This document shows positions 50,619 to 60,800 of a stretch of DNA of 64,000 nt, piece after piece. The notes beneath the pieces are model-generated. The model did not search any database, was not told where the DNA came from, and saw nothing but the letters and a program-made list of their open reading frames with translations. Numbering within the stretch: position 1 is the first letter of the stretch; each line of letters starts with the position of its first letter. Source of the stretch: Entamoeba histolytica HM-1:IMSS (taxonomy: Eukaryota; Evosea; Mastigamoebida; Endamoebidae); assembly GCF_000208925.1 (NCBI RefSeq), contig NW_001914860.1, forward strand, positions 373,612 through 437,611, read 5' to 3'. Position numbers and translations under genes: made by a program.

Positions 50619-52416
50619 TTATTGAATTATGATACTAAAGAATGGATGTTGTAGATATTGTTTCCATGTTAATCTTGAGTCTTGAGTTACAAATAACTTT
50701 CTTAACAAATCTATTAATACTACAAATTGTGGTTGACTGCCACAAACAAATTCATTTGCATGTTCAATAATTTCATTGAGTTTTAATTGATAAAAAGAAT
50801 AATAATTTTCAATAGGAATATTAGAAGTTTTTTGAATATTTAATACAGTTCCAGTAATCATTTCATATAATATGACACCAATACTAAACAAATCACATTT
50901 TTCATTATAAATTGTTCCATGTGAGATTTCTGGTTGGTTAGTATAACTTGAACCAACAAATATTGTATCAAAATTATTATCTCCAATCAACCTACTAGAA
51001 CCAAAATCACATAATTTTAATGTTAGTCCATTAGGTTTTGATGGGTCTTGAAAAACAAGAATATTTTGTGTTTTAATATCTCTATGAATTATTTGTCGTG
51101 TAAATATTAAATATTTCATTGCATTATTAATATCAAACATAAATTGTTGAATATATTGTAATGAAATTCCATTGGGATTCATTGAAATAAAATTAAATAA
51201 AGAACCATATGCTGAACATTCCATAATTATATAATAAAATGTATTTGAATCTATTGCATCTTGTGAAAAAAAATTAAATTTTACTGATATAGGAGACTTA
51301 AAAAATTTATATAATCTAACTACATTTTCATGACTACAAATATTCATTGTACGAACTTCTTTTATTGCACTTTCATAATCACTCATTTCTTTTATTGCAA
51401 AAAAATTCCCTTTATATGACGCTGAAAATACACATCCAAATGATCCTTTACCAAGAATTTTACATGATTCACGATCAAAAATATCAAAAATATTACTAAT
51501 ATATTCCGGTTCAATATGTTTATATTTCCAACATTCATTAAAATATGGATCTTTCATCATGGCTTCTTTAATTTTTGAAAAAGAAATTAATCTTCTTTTA
51601 AAAAGCTTTTCAAGAAACTTTATTGGTGGTTGAATTAAACAACCATTTAATTGTGAAGTTAATGTATTTGTATTAACAATAAATTGTGAGTCTTGTATCA
51701 CTGGATTTTGTTGAAAGAGAAGTTTATTTAATAAAACACCAAAAGAATTTATCTCAACTTTAGTAGTAATGTCCCAACTTGAAATGTTCTTTATTAAAAA
51801 CTCATTTGGAACAAATGGTTTAATTCCATCTAATTCTTTTACTGCATTAATGAAATGAGGTAATAAAAATCCTAATGACGATACTTTCATTTGAGGAATA
51901 GGTGATGATGGATCACTTTGAATTGCAAATGACATTGAACTGAATAAAAAAGGTTGCTCACTTTTAAGTGATTGACATAATAATTGTTTCAATAAAATAA
52001 TTATTTCTATTAATGTTTGTATGTCACTAGAAAAATATTGAATTGCTTCAATTGAAATTGTAGAATTAAAATAGTCATTAACAAGTCGATCTATTTCACA
52101 AACAATTGAAATAATTTCATCTCCCTTTATCAATAAGTTTTTTATTAAAAATAATAAACAAAAAACCAAACGTTCTCATCAAAACCAATTCCCCATTCTT
52201 GTATTTTCTCAAAAAAAGGATTATCAACAGTTGATAATATTTGCAATAATAATTTAGTTATTTCATAATCTGAATCAGTATTAAATATCTTCTTTGGAAG
52301 GACTAAACAATAAATATTATGTTATTAAATTAATAAAAATAAAACAAACAGTATTGGGTAAATCTATCTTCAGTAGAAATTATTAAATTTCTACCAACAG
52401 AAGAAATACTCTTCAT
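50619..52416 (-). CDS. TKL-like protein kinase, two introns
   Basis: Exons (in order) 52350-52416, 52172-52302 and 50619-52124. Intron 1 (52303-52349, 47 nt) begins GTTTGT and ends TTTAG; intron 2 (52125-52171, 47 nt) begins GTTTGG and ends AAAG. The 567-residue product starts MKSISSVGRNLIISTEDRFT. The kinase domain (about 283-560) has LGKGSFGCVFSASYKGNFFAIKEM, HRDIKTQN with catalytic D415, and CDFGSSR. The first 280 residues are helical without a recognised domain. The HRDIKTQN pattern suggests the TKL group, common in Entamoeba. The continuous frame alone has no credible ATG, so the upstream exons matter. Confidence 0.85.
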
Positions 52417-52544
52417 ATTTCTTATAACAAATAAAGAATTATATTAAGTTCTTTTGATAAATAAAAACTTTTGTTTTTATCAAAAAAAAAAAATAAAAAA
52501 TAAAAAAAAATGAAAATTTAATTCATTTCATTTTTTACGTTCAA

Positions 52545-53462
52545 ATGACAACTAAAACACGCCATATTCTTATATTGTGTGATCTTCAATGTAATTCTCC
52601 AGTTATTGAAAAAGTTGGTTGTAATGAAAATAAGTATATTTATCCTCCTATTAAAGTTGGAAATCCTACATATAAAAATGAATATAAAACAATTCATTAT
52701 TATACCCCTGAACATTTACTTCAATTAAAACATAATTTTCATAGTGTTTCTTCTGTTACAGATGTATTTGATAAACTTATTTTAAAACGATCAAATTCAT
52801 CAACGCCAATGAAAATAGTTACTGCTATTTCTGAAAATATTGACTCAACTTCATTCATTCGTTCTTCATTAAATAAGTTATGTCAATCAAATATGTCTCA
52901 AATTCTTAAAGAATTAAAAACACAAGTAAGAACAGTTAATGATGCCAAAATTGTTCTTGATATTCTTTTTAAAAAAGCAGTTAATGAAAAAAAATTTACT
53001 GGTCTTTATGTAGATTTTTATAAACAACTTCAAACAATATTATTATCAACACGTGAGGAAGTTGGAAAGGAAATGCCTAAAATTTTACTTGATAACGCTC
53101 AACATTTATTTATTAATATTCCAGAAAAAACTGAAGAAGATCAAAAAACTGAAGAAGACTTAGATATTATGAAATTTGAATTTTTAGGAAATTGTCGTTT
53201 AATTTCTGAATTATATAAATCTGGTTTAGTTAAATCAGCACTACCTGTATTATGTATGAACCAACTAGTTAATGGTGGATTAATTGCATTAGAAGCTCTT
53301 GCCCAATTAATGAGTGAAATTGGAAGTATTAATCAAAAAGAAATTAAACCAATTAAAGACAAAATTGTACAAAGGGTAAAAGAGGAGTCTTTACCAAAAC
53401 GTTATTGTATTATTCTAGAAAATGGATTAAAAGCACTTGGATTTAATGAAAAATTAATGTAA
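52545..53462 (+). CDS. MIF4G-domain protein (eIF4G-like)
   Basis: 305 residues. Residues about 100-290 form a MIF4G helical repeat domain: LNKLCQSNMSQILKELKTQ, AKIVLDILFKKAVNEKKFTG and LYVDFYKQLQ are the eIF4G-type first and second repeats, and KFEFLGNCRLISELYKSG a later one. The first 90 residues are extended and could bind partners such as eIF4E, but I see no clear YxxxxLphi motif apart from loose candidates. Much shorter than canonical eIF4G, with no MA3 domain. Probable translation initiation scaffold. Confidence 0.85.
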   Translation: MTTKTRHILILCDLQCNSPVIEKVGCNENKYIYPPIKVGNPTYKNEYKTIHYYTPEHLLQLKHNFHSVSSVTDVFDKLILKRSNSSTPMKIVTAISENIDSTSFIRSSLNKLCQSNMSQILKELKTQVRTVNDAKIVLDILFKKAVNEKKFTGLYVDFYKQLQTILLSTREEVGKEMPKILLDNAQHLFINIPEKTEEDQKTEEDLDIMKFEFLGNCRLISELYKSGLVKSALPVLCMNQLVNGGLIALEALAQLMSEIGSINQKEIKPIKDKIVQRVKEESLPKRYCIILENGLKALGFNEKLM

Positions 53463-53608
53463 GAAAACTCATAATTTATTTTCTAATAAATTTATGTTTT
53501 ATTATAAATATAATAAATTCATATCATTTTTATAATTCTTTCTATAAAGTTAGAATTTATATTATTAAATATAATTTCTCTATTATTTTGAAAAGAAATA
53601 CAATAAAA

Positions 53609-53615
53609 AGGGTTT
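53609..53615 (+). promoter_or_regulatory. AGGGTTT box upstream of eS12
   Basis: AGGGTTT (reverse complement of AAACCCT) ends 38 nt before the eS12 ATG at 53654. Confidence 0.35.
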
Positions 53616-53653
53616 TAAGAGAATTAATTATTAGTAAACACCAAGGAATTCAG

Positions 53654-54064
53654 ATGTCTGGAGGAGATGTTGAAACTTTTGAAAATGCACAAGCCGTTGT
53701 TGAAGAGCTTTCACAAGAATTAAAAGATATTAAAGCTATTTTATATCAAGCCCGTGCACAAAATGCTTTAACTAAAGGTATTAGACAATGTCTTAAAGTT
53801 ATAGAAGCTAAAAAGGCACTCTATTGTTTTATTGCTGAAGATTGTGATAATGATAAGTATACAGGCTTATTAAAAGCAATCTGCAAAGAACAAGGAGTTA
53901 AGATCGTTATGGTCCCTCAAAAAATCCAACTTGGTGAATGGACTAATCAATGCAAAATAAGAGATGGAGCTGCTGTTAGAATTGCTAAATGTTCTTGTGC
54001 CATAGTTGGATGCAACATTAAGTTTACTGATGAAGTAAAGAGATTGAACAAAAGAACTAACTAA
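53654..54064 (+). CDS. RPS12: 40S ribosomal protein eS12
   Basis: 136 residues from the ATG at 53654 (MSGGDVETFENAQAVVEE). The L7Ae/L30e-type fold is recognisable: AILYQARAQNALTKGIRQC and KALYCFIAEDCDNDKYTG, then LGEWTNQCKIRDGAA and CSCAIVGCN. The frame extends upstream to a TTG (53588), but the family start and the leader composition favour 53654. eS12 sits at the head (beak) of the 40S subunit. The KIRDG region is typical of eS12 (CKIDREG in animals). Confidence 0.95.
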   Translation: MSGGDVETFENAQAVVEELSQELKDIKAILYQARAQNALTKGIRQCLKVIEAKKALYCFIAEDCDNDKYTGLLKAICKEQGVKIVMVPQKIQLGEWTNQCKIRDGAAVRIAKCSCAIVGCNIKFTDEVKRLNKRTN

Positions 54065-54190
54065 ACAAGTAGTTTTTAAATACCATATTTTTATTATTTG
54101 TTTTTAAGTTTTATTTAAAGTACATTAATTTATTATTGAAGTATGTAATGATAAAACTTTTAATTTATTTGTATCTCTCATTTATTATTA

Positions 54191-54721
54191 ATGGCAAAAG
54201 AAATTAAATTTTGTGATTTTGGTTTATTTCCTTGTAGGTGTCAAACAACTGCATGTCTTGAGTCAAACTGTTCTTGTTTTCAAGGAGGAAATTTTTGTAG
54301 TCCATTATGTACATGTAATTGTTGTAAAAACAGAAAAGAAAATGAACAAGAGGTATTGGCTAAAGCCAGAAAGTTGCTAGGTTTAGAAGAACCTCATTCA
54401 ATTAAAAATGAGAACTTACCAATAGAAAAGGTCAAAAAGTCATTACCAATTAACAACGAAGTAACAAGAAAAAAAATTGTCACAACTCAACCAGAAGTTA
54501 ATAAAAAAGAAAAACAAATGTTAATTAAAAAGATTAAACAAAACTTGAAGAATCAACCACTAAACGATTTATTTAATATATTAATTAAAGACTTGACAAA
54601 AATAGAGATAAATAGAACAGATTTAATGAGTGATGAAGAATATAATGAATTACTTAGAAAAGAACAAGATACTGAAATTATAAATCGTTCATTAAAATAT
54701 ATTAAAGATTTATTTGATTGA
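54191..54721 (+). CDS. CXC (tesmin/CRC) domain protein
   Basis: 176 residues with one CRC repeat at about 14-47: CRCQTTACLESNCSCFQGG then CSPLCTCNCCKNRKEN, the Cys pattern of tesmin/TSO1/LIN54 DNA-binding domains, followed by a helix ending ARKLL. LIN54-type factors usually have two repeats with a linker and bind TTYGAA-like (CHR) sites; here there is only one. The rest is charged and helical. Probably a nuclear DNA-binding protein. Its stop is only 62 bp before the next gene's ATG. Confidence 0.85.
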   Translation: MAKEIKFCDFGLFPCRCQTTACLESNCSCFQGGNFCSPLCTCNCCKNRKENEQEVLAKARKLLGLEEPHSIKNENLPIEKVKKSLPINNEVTRKKIVTTQPEVNKKEKQMLIKKIKQNLKNQPLNDLFNILIKDLTKIEINRTDLMSDEEYNELLRKEQDTEIINRSLKYIKDLFD

Positions 54722-54783
54722 ATTCTATTAATATCTCATGTTTTTCCTTTATATCTAAAAATTATCATTTGTCTGTTAAAGAA

Positions 54784-56826
54784 ATGACTAATATCTCAAA
54801 ATCAAATCTTATAATTAAAAATAGAAAATTCACAGCTGAGGCTTTATGGTCAATGGGACGAATTAATGGATATGACCTTTTTGATAACAAATTGTTATAT
54901 ACAGTTTCCTATTATGACATACCTAAAAATGGAAGTTCAAGTCATATCATTATTAAAACATTAAATTCAAAAGAGTACACAGACCTTACTTCAAAAATGA
55001 GAGACAGTAATGACCAACTAACTAAAAATTGTGCACAGTCTCAAACTAATGCGATTTTTGATAAAAATGGAAGAGGAATCTTATTTAATTCAAATGGAAA
55101 GTTGTTCGAATATTATTTTGATTCAGAACAAGTAGAACAACTCTCAACAGGTTCTTTAGATATTAGTGAATTTAAAATATCTCCAGACTATTCTAAATGT
55201 TTATTTATTTCATCTGTTGAACATAGCTACAAAAATGAAGACTATAATGATTTACCTTTGACTAGTGGAATGATATTTGAAGACTTAAATTATCGTCATT
55301 GGGATGAGTTTAATACATCTCTACCTCATCCATTTGTTTCAAAATTAAATAATATGAAATTTGAAGATCATCCATTTGACATTCTTGAAAATGAACCATA
55401 TGAATCACCATTAAAGCCATTTGGTGGAATAGAACAATTATGTTGGTCAAAAGACTCGAAGAAAATAGCATATACATGTAAGAAGAAAGTAGGAAAAGAA
55501 TATGCGACATCAACAGACTCAGACATTTATGTCTATGATACTGAAACAAAGACAACCATTAATCTTTGTAAAGACTTTGAACCAAAGAATTATGGGTTTG
55601 ACTCAAATCCAATGTACTCACCTAGTGGAAAAAAAATTGCATGGGTTAGCATGGAACGTGATGGATATGAAAGTGATCGTAGTAGATTAATTATATTTGA
55701 CCTAGGCACTAAGAAAAAAAGTTTTGTGTCAGAATGGTTTGAAAGTAACGTTGAAAGTTTTGATTGGATTAACGATTGTCAAATGGTATTTACTGGTGTA
55801 TGGCATGGCTTAACACATATATATCTTATTGAAATTAATAACGATAATGAATTAGTTAATCATGAGCAAATTACAACAGGGCAATATGACTATAAGTCTG
55901 TTAAATGGTTTGGAAATATGTTAATTGTTAAAAGACAATCAATGATAGAGGCTGATGAGTTATATGAACTTGATTTAAAAACTAAAGAAATCAAACAAAT
56001 TAGCTTCGAAAATGATTTTATCTATACCCAAATAGATAAAGCCTCTGTGCAACCAAAGTGGATGAAAACAGTTGACAATAAAGACATGTTAGTTTGGGTT
56101 ATTTATCCACCTCATTTTGATTCAACAAAAAAATATCCAACGTTGCTGTATTGTCAAGGTGGTCCTCAAAGTGCTGTTAGTCAATTTTGGTCTTACAGAT
56201 GGAATTTCTTATTAATGGCATCAGAAGGGTACATTATTATTGCACCGAATAGAAGAGGATTACCAGGTTTTGGAATGGAATGGTTAGAAGAAATTTCATT
56301 AGATTATGGAGGTCTTTGTATGAAGGATTTGTTAACTTCTGTTGACATAATGAAAGAAGAGTCATACGTTGATTCTGACAGACTTGGATGTGTTGGAGCA
56401 AGTTTTGGAGGATATTCGGTTTATTGGCTTGCTGGGCATCATCAAAAACGATTCAAAGTATTTATTGCACATGATGGAATATTTAATACAGAGGAACAAT
56501 ATATAGAAACAGAAGAAATGTGGTTTTCACAATGGGATATGGGAAGTGCTGTGTGGGAAGGAAAAGAGAAAAGTAAGAAAACATATGAAAATTCACCACA
56601 CCGATTTGTTGAAGAATGGGACACACCTATTTTATGTATTCATAGTGAAAAAGATTATCGAGTAGTGGTGAGCCAAGGGATTGCAGCATTTAATGCTGCA
56701 AGGATGAAAGGAGTGGCAGCGGAGTTATTATATTTTCCCGACGAAAACCACTGGGTTGTTAAAGCACAAAATGGGATGTTATGGCAAAGAACATTTTTTA
56801 GATGGTTGAGACGATGGTTAGAATGA
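54784..56826 (+). CDS. S9-family prolyl oligopeptidase/acylaminoacyl-peptidase
   Basis: 680 residues from the ATG at 54784; 22 more codons upstream are open but start at a TTG overlapping the previous stop. The N-terminal two-thirds are beta-propeller-like (e.g. IEQLCWSKDSKKIAYTCK and NPMYSPSGKKIAWVSM). The C-terminal alpha/beta hydrolase has GASFGGYSVYW (S540), EKDYRVVV (D624) and DENHWVVK (H656), the complete triad. Oxyanion-side TLLYCQGGPQSAV is present. No signal peptide is evident. It should cleave short peptides, DPP5 or acylpeptide hydrolase-like. Resemblance to bacterial S9C enzymes makes transfer possible but untested. Confidence 0.9.
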   Translation: MTNISKSNLIIKNRKFTAEALWSMGRINGYDLFDNKLLYTVSYYDIPKNGSSSHIIIKTLNSKEYTDLTSKMRDSNDQLTKNCAQSQTNAIFDKNGRGILFNSNGKLFEYYFDSEQVEQLSTGSLDISEFKISPDYSKCLFISSVEHSYKNEDYNDLPLTSGMIFEDLNYRHWDEFNTSLPHPFVSKLNNMKFEDHPFDILENEPYESPLKPFGGIEQLCWSKDSKKIAYTCKKKVGKEYATSTDSDIYVYDTETKTTINLCKDFEPKNYGFDSNPMYSPSGKKIAWVSMERDGYESDRSRLIIFDLGTKKKSFVSEWFESNVESFDWINDCQMVFTGVWHGLTHIYLIEINNDNELVNHEQITTGQYDYKSVKWFGNMLIVKRQSMIEADELYELDLKTKEIKQISFENDFIYTQIDKASVQPKWMKTVDNKDMLVWVIYPPHFDSTKKYPTLLYCQGGPQSAVSQFWSYRWNFLLMASEGYIIIAPNRRGLPGFGMEWLEEISLDYGGLCMKDLLTSVDIMKEESYVDSDRLGCVGASFGGYSVYWLAGHHQKRFKVFIAHDGIFNTEEQYIETEEMWFSQWDMGSAVWEGKEKSKKTYENSPHRFVEEWDTPILCIHSEKDYRVVVSQGIAAFNAARMKGVAAELLYFPDENHWVVKAQNGMLWQRTFFRWLRRWLE

Positions 56827-57223
56827 GGAAAAGAAAAAGTTAGAGAAGGAGAAGAAATTAAAAATATTAGAGAAGAAAAGTCAAATCATAGAACTAATTT
56901 AAGATGGAGGTTAAAGAGAATTTTTTCAAGGGTTTAAGTAATTTTAGGAATATGATTTGAGAAGAGGAGTATCAAGAAAAGATAGGAGTTTTAGGAAGGA
57001 AGAAAGAGAGAAAAAGGTAAGAGAAAGGAAAAAAAAAAGAAATTAGAATCATAAAGAGGCAAAAGAAAATAGAATTAGAATAAAGGATTTTGTTGAAAGA
57101 TATCTCAAATCAAAGAAAAGAAAAACTGAGGATTGGGTGTTATGTCGATTAATTCTAATCAATGGGAATAGTAAAAAAGGAGGCACTATTTAATGTGGGG
57201 GTTAGATAGAACTCAAGAACAAA
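56827..57223. other. Purine-rich intergenic tract
   Basis: From the S9 peptidase stop to about 57180 the plus strand is almost all A and G in many lines (for example 57001-57060), unlike the A/T-balanced spacers elsewhere. A CTATTTAATG element at 57186-57195, about 29 nt before the next ATG, may be a weak TATA-like box for the Myb gene. No ORF of note. Confidence 0.5.
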
Positions 57224-57688
57224 ATGTGTTACGAAATGGATAGTAGTTCTCAAACACTAGGGACTACAATAAAAAAACAAAGAAGACCAGCACAAATGTG
57301 GACAGCAGAAGAGGATGATCAACTTCTTCAGGGTGTTAAAATGTATGGAATTAATCATTGGAAAGATGTTAGTTCCATGGTTTTAGGAAGAACTCGGAAA
57401 CAATGTAGAGAACGGTATTTTAATCATCTTGATACTGGGATTAAAAAAAAAGCATTTTGGTCAATTGAAGAAGACCGTATTATTGTTAAGCTCCAAAAAG
57501 AAATTGGCAATAGATGGACTGAAATTTCAAAATACCTTCCAGGAAGAGCACCAAATTCAGTCAAAAACAGATATTTTTCAGCATTATTTAAAAACCAAAC
57601 AACAATGAATGGAAATGATAAACATAAAGTGGAAGAACCAAAAAGTGTATTTAAGCCTGTAGATCGACATTTGTATGATGTGATGTAA
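57224..57688 (+). CDS. Two-repeat Myb (R2R3-like) DNA-binding protein
   Basis: 154 residues. Two SANT/Myb repeats at about 25-72 and 77-122: MWTAEEDDQLLQGVKMYG with W..W..CRERYFNHLD, then AFWSIEEDRIIVKLQKEIG with RWTEISKYLPGRAPNSVKNR. The second repeat keeps the NxVKNRY recognition helix typical of DNA-contacting Myb proteins. N- and C-terminal tails are short. Entamoeba has an expanded set of such Myb factors, some tied to stage conversion. The ATG at 57224 is followed by another (MDSSS) four codons later; either could be used. Confidence 0.92.
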   Translation: MCYEMDSSSQTLGTTIKKQRRPAQMWTAEEDDQLLQGVKMYGINHWKDVSSMVLGRTRKQCRERYFNHLDTGIKKKAFWSIEEDRIIVKLQKEIGNRWTEISKYLPGRAPNSVKNRYFSALFKNQTTMNGNDKHKVEEPKSVFKPVDRHLYDVM

Positions 57689-57767
57689 ATAAATGAATGT
57701 TATTAAATAACAAATTTGTTAAATGAAATTTCAAATAAAAACTAGAAAAACACTATAAAATAAAAGA

Positions 57768-60700
57768 ATGATTTTATATGCTGCTGTTTCACTTGGATTA
57801 GTTAACGAAGAAGATTTTAAAGGTGACACAGGGTTATTAGTTTATAGTCTAAAAGACTGGGTTTTTACATCAATTGATTCAATATTGAATGATTTTGAAA
57901 GTGGAAAAGTTGATACATCATCTTTGGACCAACATGACAAACTAATGTTTACATTGACAATATTAGGAACATGTTTTTCATCATTATCTGAAACATCGAC
58001 TGACATAAATAGAAAAATACGATGTTTAAAAATATACAAAGAATGGTTGACAACACCAAATTCACCAAGTCTTATTCAAAATAATTGTAAATATGTCAAA
58101 ATGATTCTTGGACATATTTCATTACTCTTCTCTCCAGAAAATAGATGTTGTTCAGATATTGGAATGTTAAAAACAGGAATGTTAGAAGGTATAGAAGTAA
58201 TGAAAGCATTTATAATAAATCACATTACAAAACAAACTTCATTATTCAAAAACAATAGTGAAAGGAATGATAGTATATCAACAATTATTGGAATTATTAT
58301 AGGAATTATTTTTGTTAACTACCACAAACAATTTACTAAACCACTCAATGAATTAAAAATAATAATAAAATTGTTAACAAGAATGTTATTAAGTTGTATC
58401 ATAGAAAATGGGGTAGATAACATAATTTATAAGAAGTTTATTAAATTCTGTCCAGAGTTTCTTAATAACAAAGAATATCGAGAGGTATTTAATTCATATA
58501 TAAAAACTATTCAAGGGGTTATTTTAAAAAATCCAGGGATGAAGAATGTAACAATTGATAATGAAGGATATTCCAATAGAACAGACTCAAAGACTATACG
58601 AGTGATTTGGATAACTTTACTTTCTTGTATTCAGCAACCTCAATTACCAAAATATATTCAAGAAATGAATGATGTAGAAATAATAGAATTTAAAAATATG
58701 ATAGAAAGTTTGAATGAATGCAATAGAACATTATTTATTGAGGCAAACACGAGTAGAACAATGAAGGTTAAAACAATTCATAAATTATATTCACCATTAT
58801 TTTTTTATACACAAACTCTATTTAGTAAAAATGATAAAAGTATTGTTGGGAATGATGTTTATGTAAAGAATAACTCAACAATGATTTCTTTTTATACATG
58901 TAATATTAAATATGTTGTTAGTGATAGAGAAGTATTTTCAGGAATGATACATTATCTCATTCAAGGATTAAAAAATAAAAATAATGACATTGTTATTCGT
59001 TTATTACAAAATATTTCAGATGGAATTGAATGTATTGAAGTAAGAGAGAGATTATGTTATGAAACTCTAATAGAAGTTTTTCAAACTATTTTGGATAGGA
59101 TGATTGATATTGTTCAAAAGAGTAATAGGGCAGAAGACCTTAAATCAGTTTTATGTGTTTTAGGGTCATTAAAATTCTATCATCCGAAGTTAGTTACTAT
59201 TAAGGATAAGAGAATTGGAGAATTAGTTGAAACGTACTATATTTTGATTATGAAATTAATGACTAAATACACTAATGAGCCAATTCAACAAGATCAATAT
59301 TTTAATGTTATTGGGACATATATTGAAGATTTTTGTTCTATACAAAGAAGAGAGATGGCACAGATTTTAATTCAATTTATCATTGCAATGAATGATCATG
59401 AAGGGCTTGTTCATAAAATGATAGAAGAAAGTATTAAAATGAAAAAAGTTTTTGAAAGCAAATGGAATTCCCTATTAAATGTTTTAAGTATTGTTTGTAC
59501 AACACTCTATGTTATTGAAATGGATCCAAATAAAAAATTAGGTGAATTTATTGAGAAAGTAGTACAGTGCATTACACCAATCATTAGTAAGTTACAATCC
59601 CTATTAACACGAGGATTAATGATTAAATATCTTCATTTATTAATTACACTGGTTACACTAACTCCAGAAGTAGCAACAAAACACTTTACTGAAATGACAA
59701 AGTTGTTTACTGGAATAACATCATGTAATTGTACAAGGGATGAAATTGACAATATGTATAAATATTATTTATATTATTTTTGTAAAGCAGGAAATATGGG
59801 TATTTGTGAAAATGAAAAAGAGTTAATCAAAAAAGTCGATATTGAACAAGTTAGAGTTTTTGGAAGTAAGGATAGGTTACTTACAATTATTGACCAAATG
59901 GATGGAAGTGTACAATGTGTTATTAGAAATTGGACTGGGATTCATTCAATCAAAATTCGAGGATCATTTTTAGAAAAGAAAGAAGTTGAAGGAAGTTGGG
60001 AAAGAAAAGAATTGTTTATTCAAGGAATTGAAAATGGAGAAGTACCACAAACTATCAAAAAATATATTGAAAAAAAGCATATTGAAGTTATAAAAAAGGA
60101 TCAAATGGTTATCAATATTAAGAAAATAGAAGAACATAAGAGTGAACCAGAGAAGAGATGGAATAATTCAATGATATCAGCAAATATTTATAATATGATT
60201 GGACAGAAAGAAGACAAATGTATTTTGTTTGAGAAAGAAGAATTAAACAAGTTTTATAAAGAAGAATCTACAACAATTAAATTAAATATCAAATGTAGGA
60301 TAGTCAATAAGAAATTCAATGAAATAATGAAAGGAATGAAAGAAAGAGAAGAAAAAGAAGTTTTTGATGAGATGTTAGGGACTAAAATAATTATTAGAGA
60401 AAATGATTTTTATGGTACTAAAAGAGTAGGATTAGCAGAGTTTGAATATTCAAATAAAAAAGGAGATTGTGTGATATACATCAACACTGAAAAAGAAGGG
60501 AAAGTTGATGAAACGTATAGTATAGTTATTAAACAAGTTGTTGGAGGAATTTATACAGCAATCATAGAAAAAACAGGAAATAATGAATATATCCAAACAG
60601 GTTATAAACATCCATATTCAATTATTTCATCGGTTGAAAGAGAATTAACTAATTTAGTTATTGAAAATAATACAGATATATTATTTATAAACACTAAACA

Positions 60701-60800
60701 ATTTAAAGTTATTCCAGAAGTTGATCTTAGTCGTGGAATAAATGCAATAGAAGGATCAATATTATCAAGAGAATTTGCAAAAAGTATTAATGAGAAATAA
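57768..60800 (+). CDS. Large helical protein, possibly RalGAP/tuberin-like
   Basis: 1010 residues, mostly alpha-helical (ARM/HEAT-like) for the first 700. Around 720-745, IIDQMDGSVQCVIRNWTGIH resembles the short beta-strand segment that precedes the GAP domain in RalGAP/tuberin proteins. The C-terminal 250 residues (IYINTEKEGKVDETYSIVIK, GIYTAIIEKTG) are reminiscent of a degenerate RapGAP domain. I cannot point to the catalytic Asn of the RapGAP family with confidence, so activity is unproven. No signal peptide or TM. Single exon, intact. Confidence 0.6.
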   Translation: MILYAAVSLGLVNEEDFKGDTGLLVYSLKDWVFTSIDSILNDFESGKVDTSSLDQHDKLMFTLTILGTCFSSLSETSTDINRKIRCLKIYKEWLTTPNSPSLIQNNCKYVKMILGHISLLFSPENRCCSDIGMLKTGMLEGIEVMKAFIINHITKQTSLFKNNSERNDSISTIIGIIIGIIFVNYHKQFTKPLNELKIIIKLLTRMLLSCIIENGVDNIIYKKFIKFCPEFLNNKEYREVFNSYIKTIQGVILKNPGMKNVTIDNEGYSNRTDSKTIRVIWITLLSCIQQPQLPKYIQEMNDVEIIEFKNMIESLNECNRTLFIEANTSRTMKVKTIHKLYSPLFFYTQTLFSKNDKSIVGNDVYVKNNSTMISFYTCNIKYVVSDREVFSGMIHYLIQGLKNKNNDIVIRLLQNISDGIECIEVRERLCYETLIEVFQTILDRMIDIVQKSNRAEDLKSVLCVLGSLKFYHPKLVTIKDKRIGELVETYYILIMKLMTKYTNEPIQQDQYFNVIGTYIEDFCSIQRREMAQILIQFIIAMNDHEGLVHKMIEESIKMKKVFESKWNSLLNVLSIVCTTLYVIEMDPNKKLGEFIEKVVQCITPIISKLQSLLTRGLMIKYLHLLITLVTLTPEVATKHFTEMTKLFTGITSCNCTRDEIDNMYKYYLYYFCKAGNMGICENEKELIKKVDIEQVRVFGSKDRLLTIIDQMDGSVQCVIRNWTGIHSIKIRGSFLEKKEVEGSWERKELFIQGIENGEVPQTIKKYIEKKHIEVIKKDQMVINIKKIEEHKSEPEKRWNNSMISANIYNMIGQKEDKCILFEKEELNKFYKEESTTIKLNIKCRIVNKKFNEIMKGMKEREEKEVFDEMLGTKIIIRENDFYGTKRVGLAEFEYSNKKGDCVIYINTEKEGKVDETYSIVIKQVVGGIYTAIIEKTGNNEYIQTGYKHPYSIISSVERELTNLVIENNTDILFINTKQFKVIPEVDLSRGINAIEGSILSREFAKSINEK

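Noticed and set aside
54784..56826. Horizontal transfer of the S9 peptidase from bacteria
   Set aside because: Family resemblance alone is not evidence; base composition matches its neighbours and a tree would be needed.
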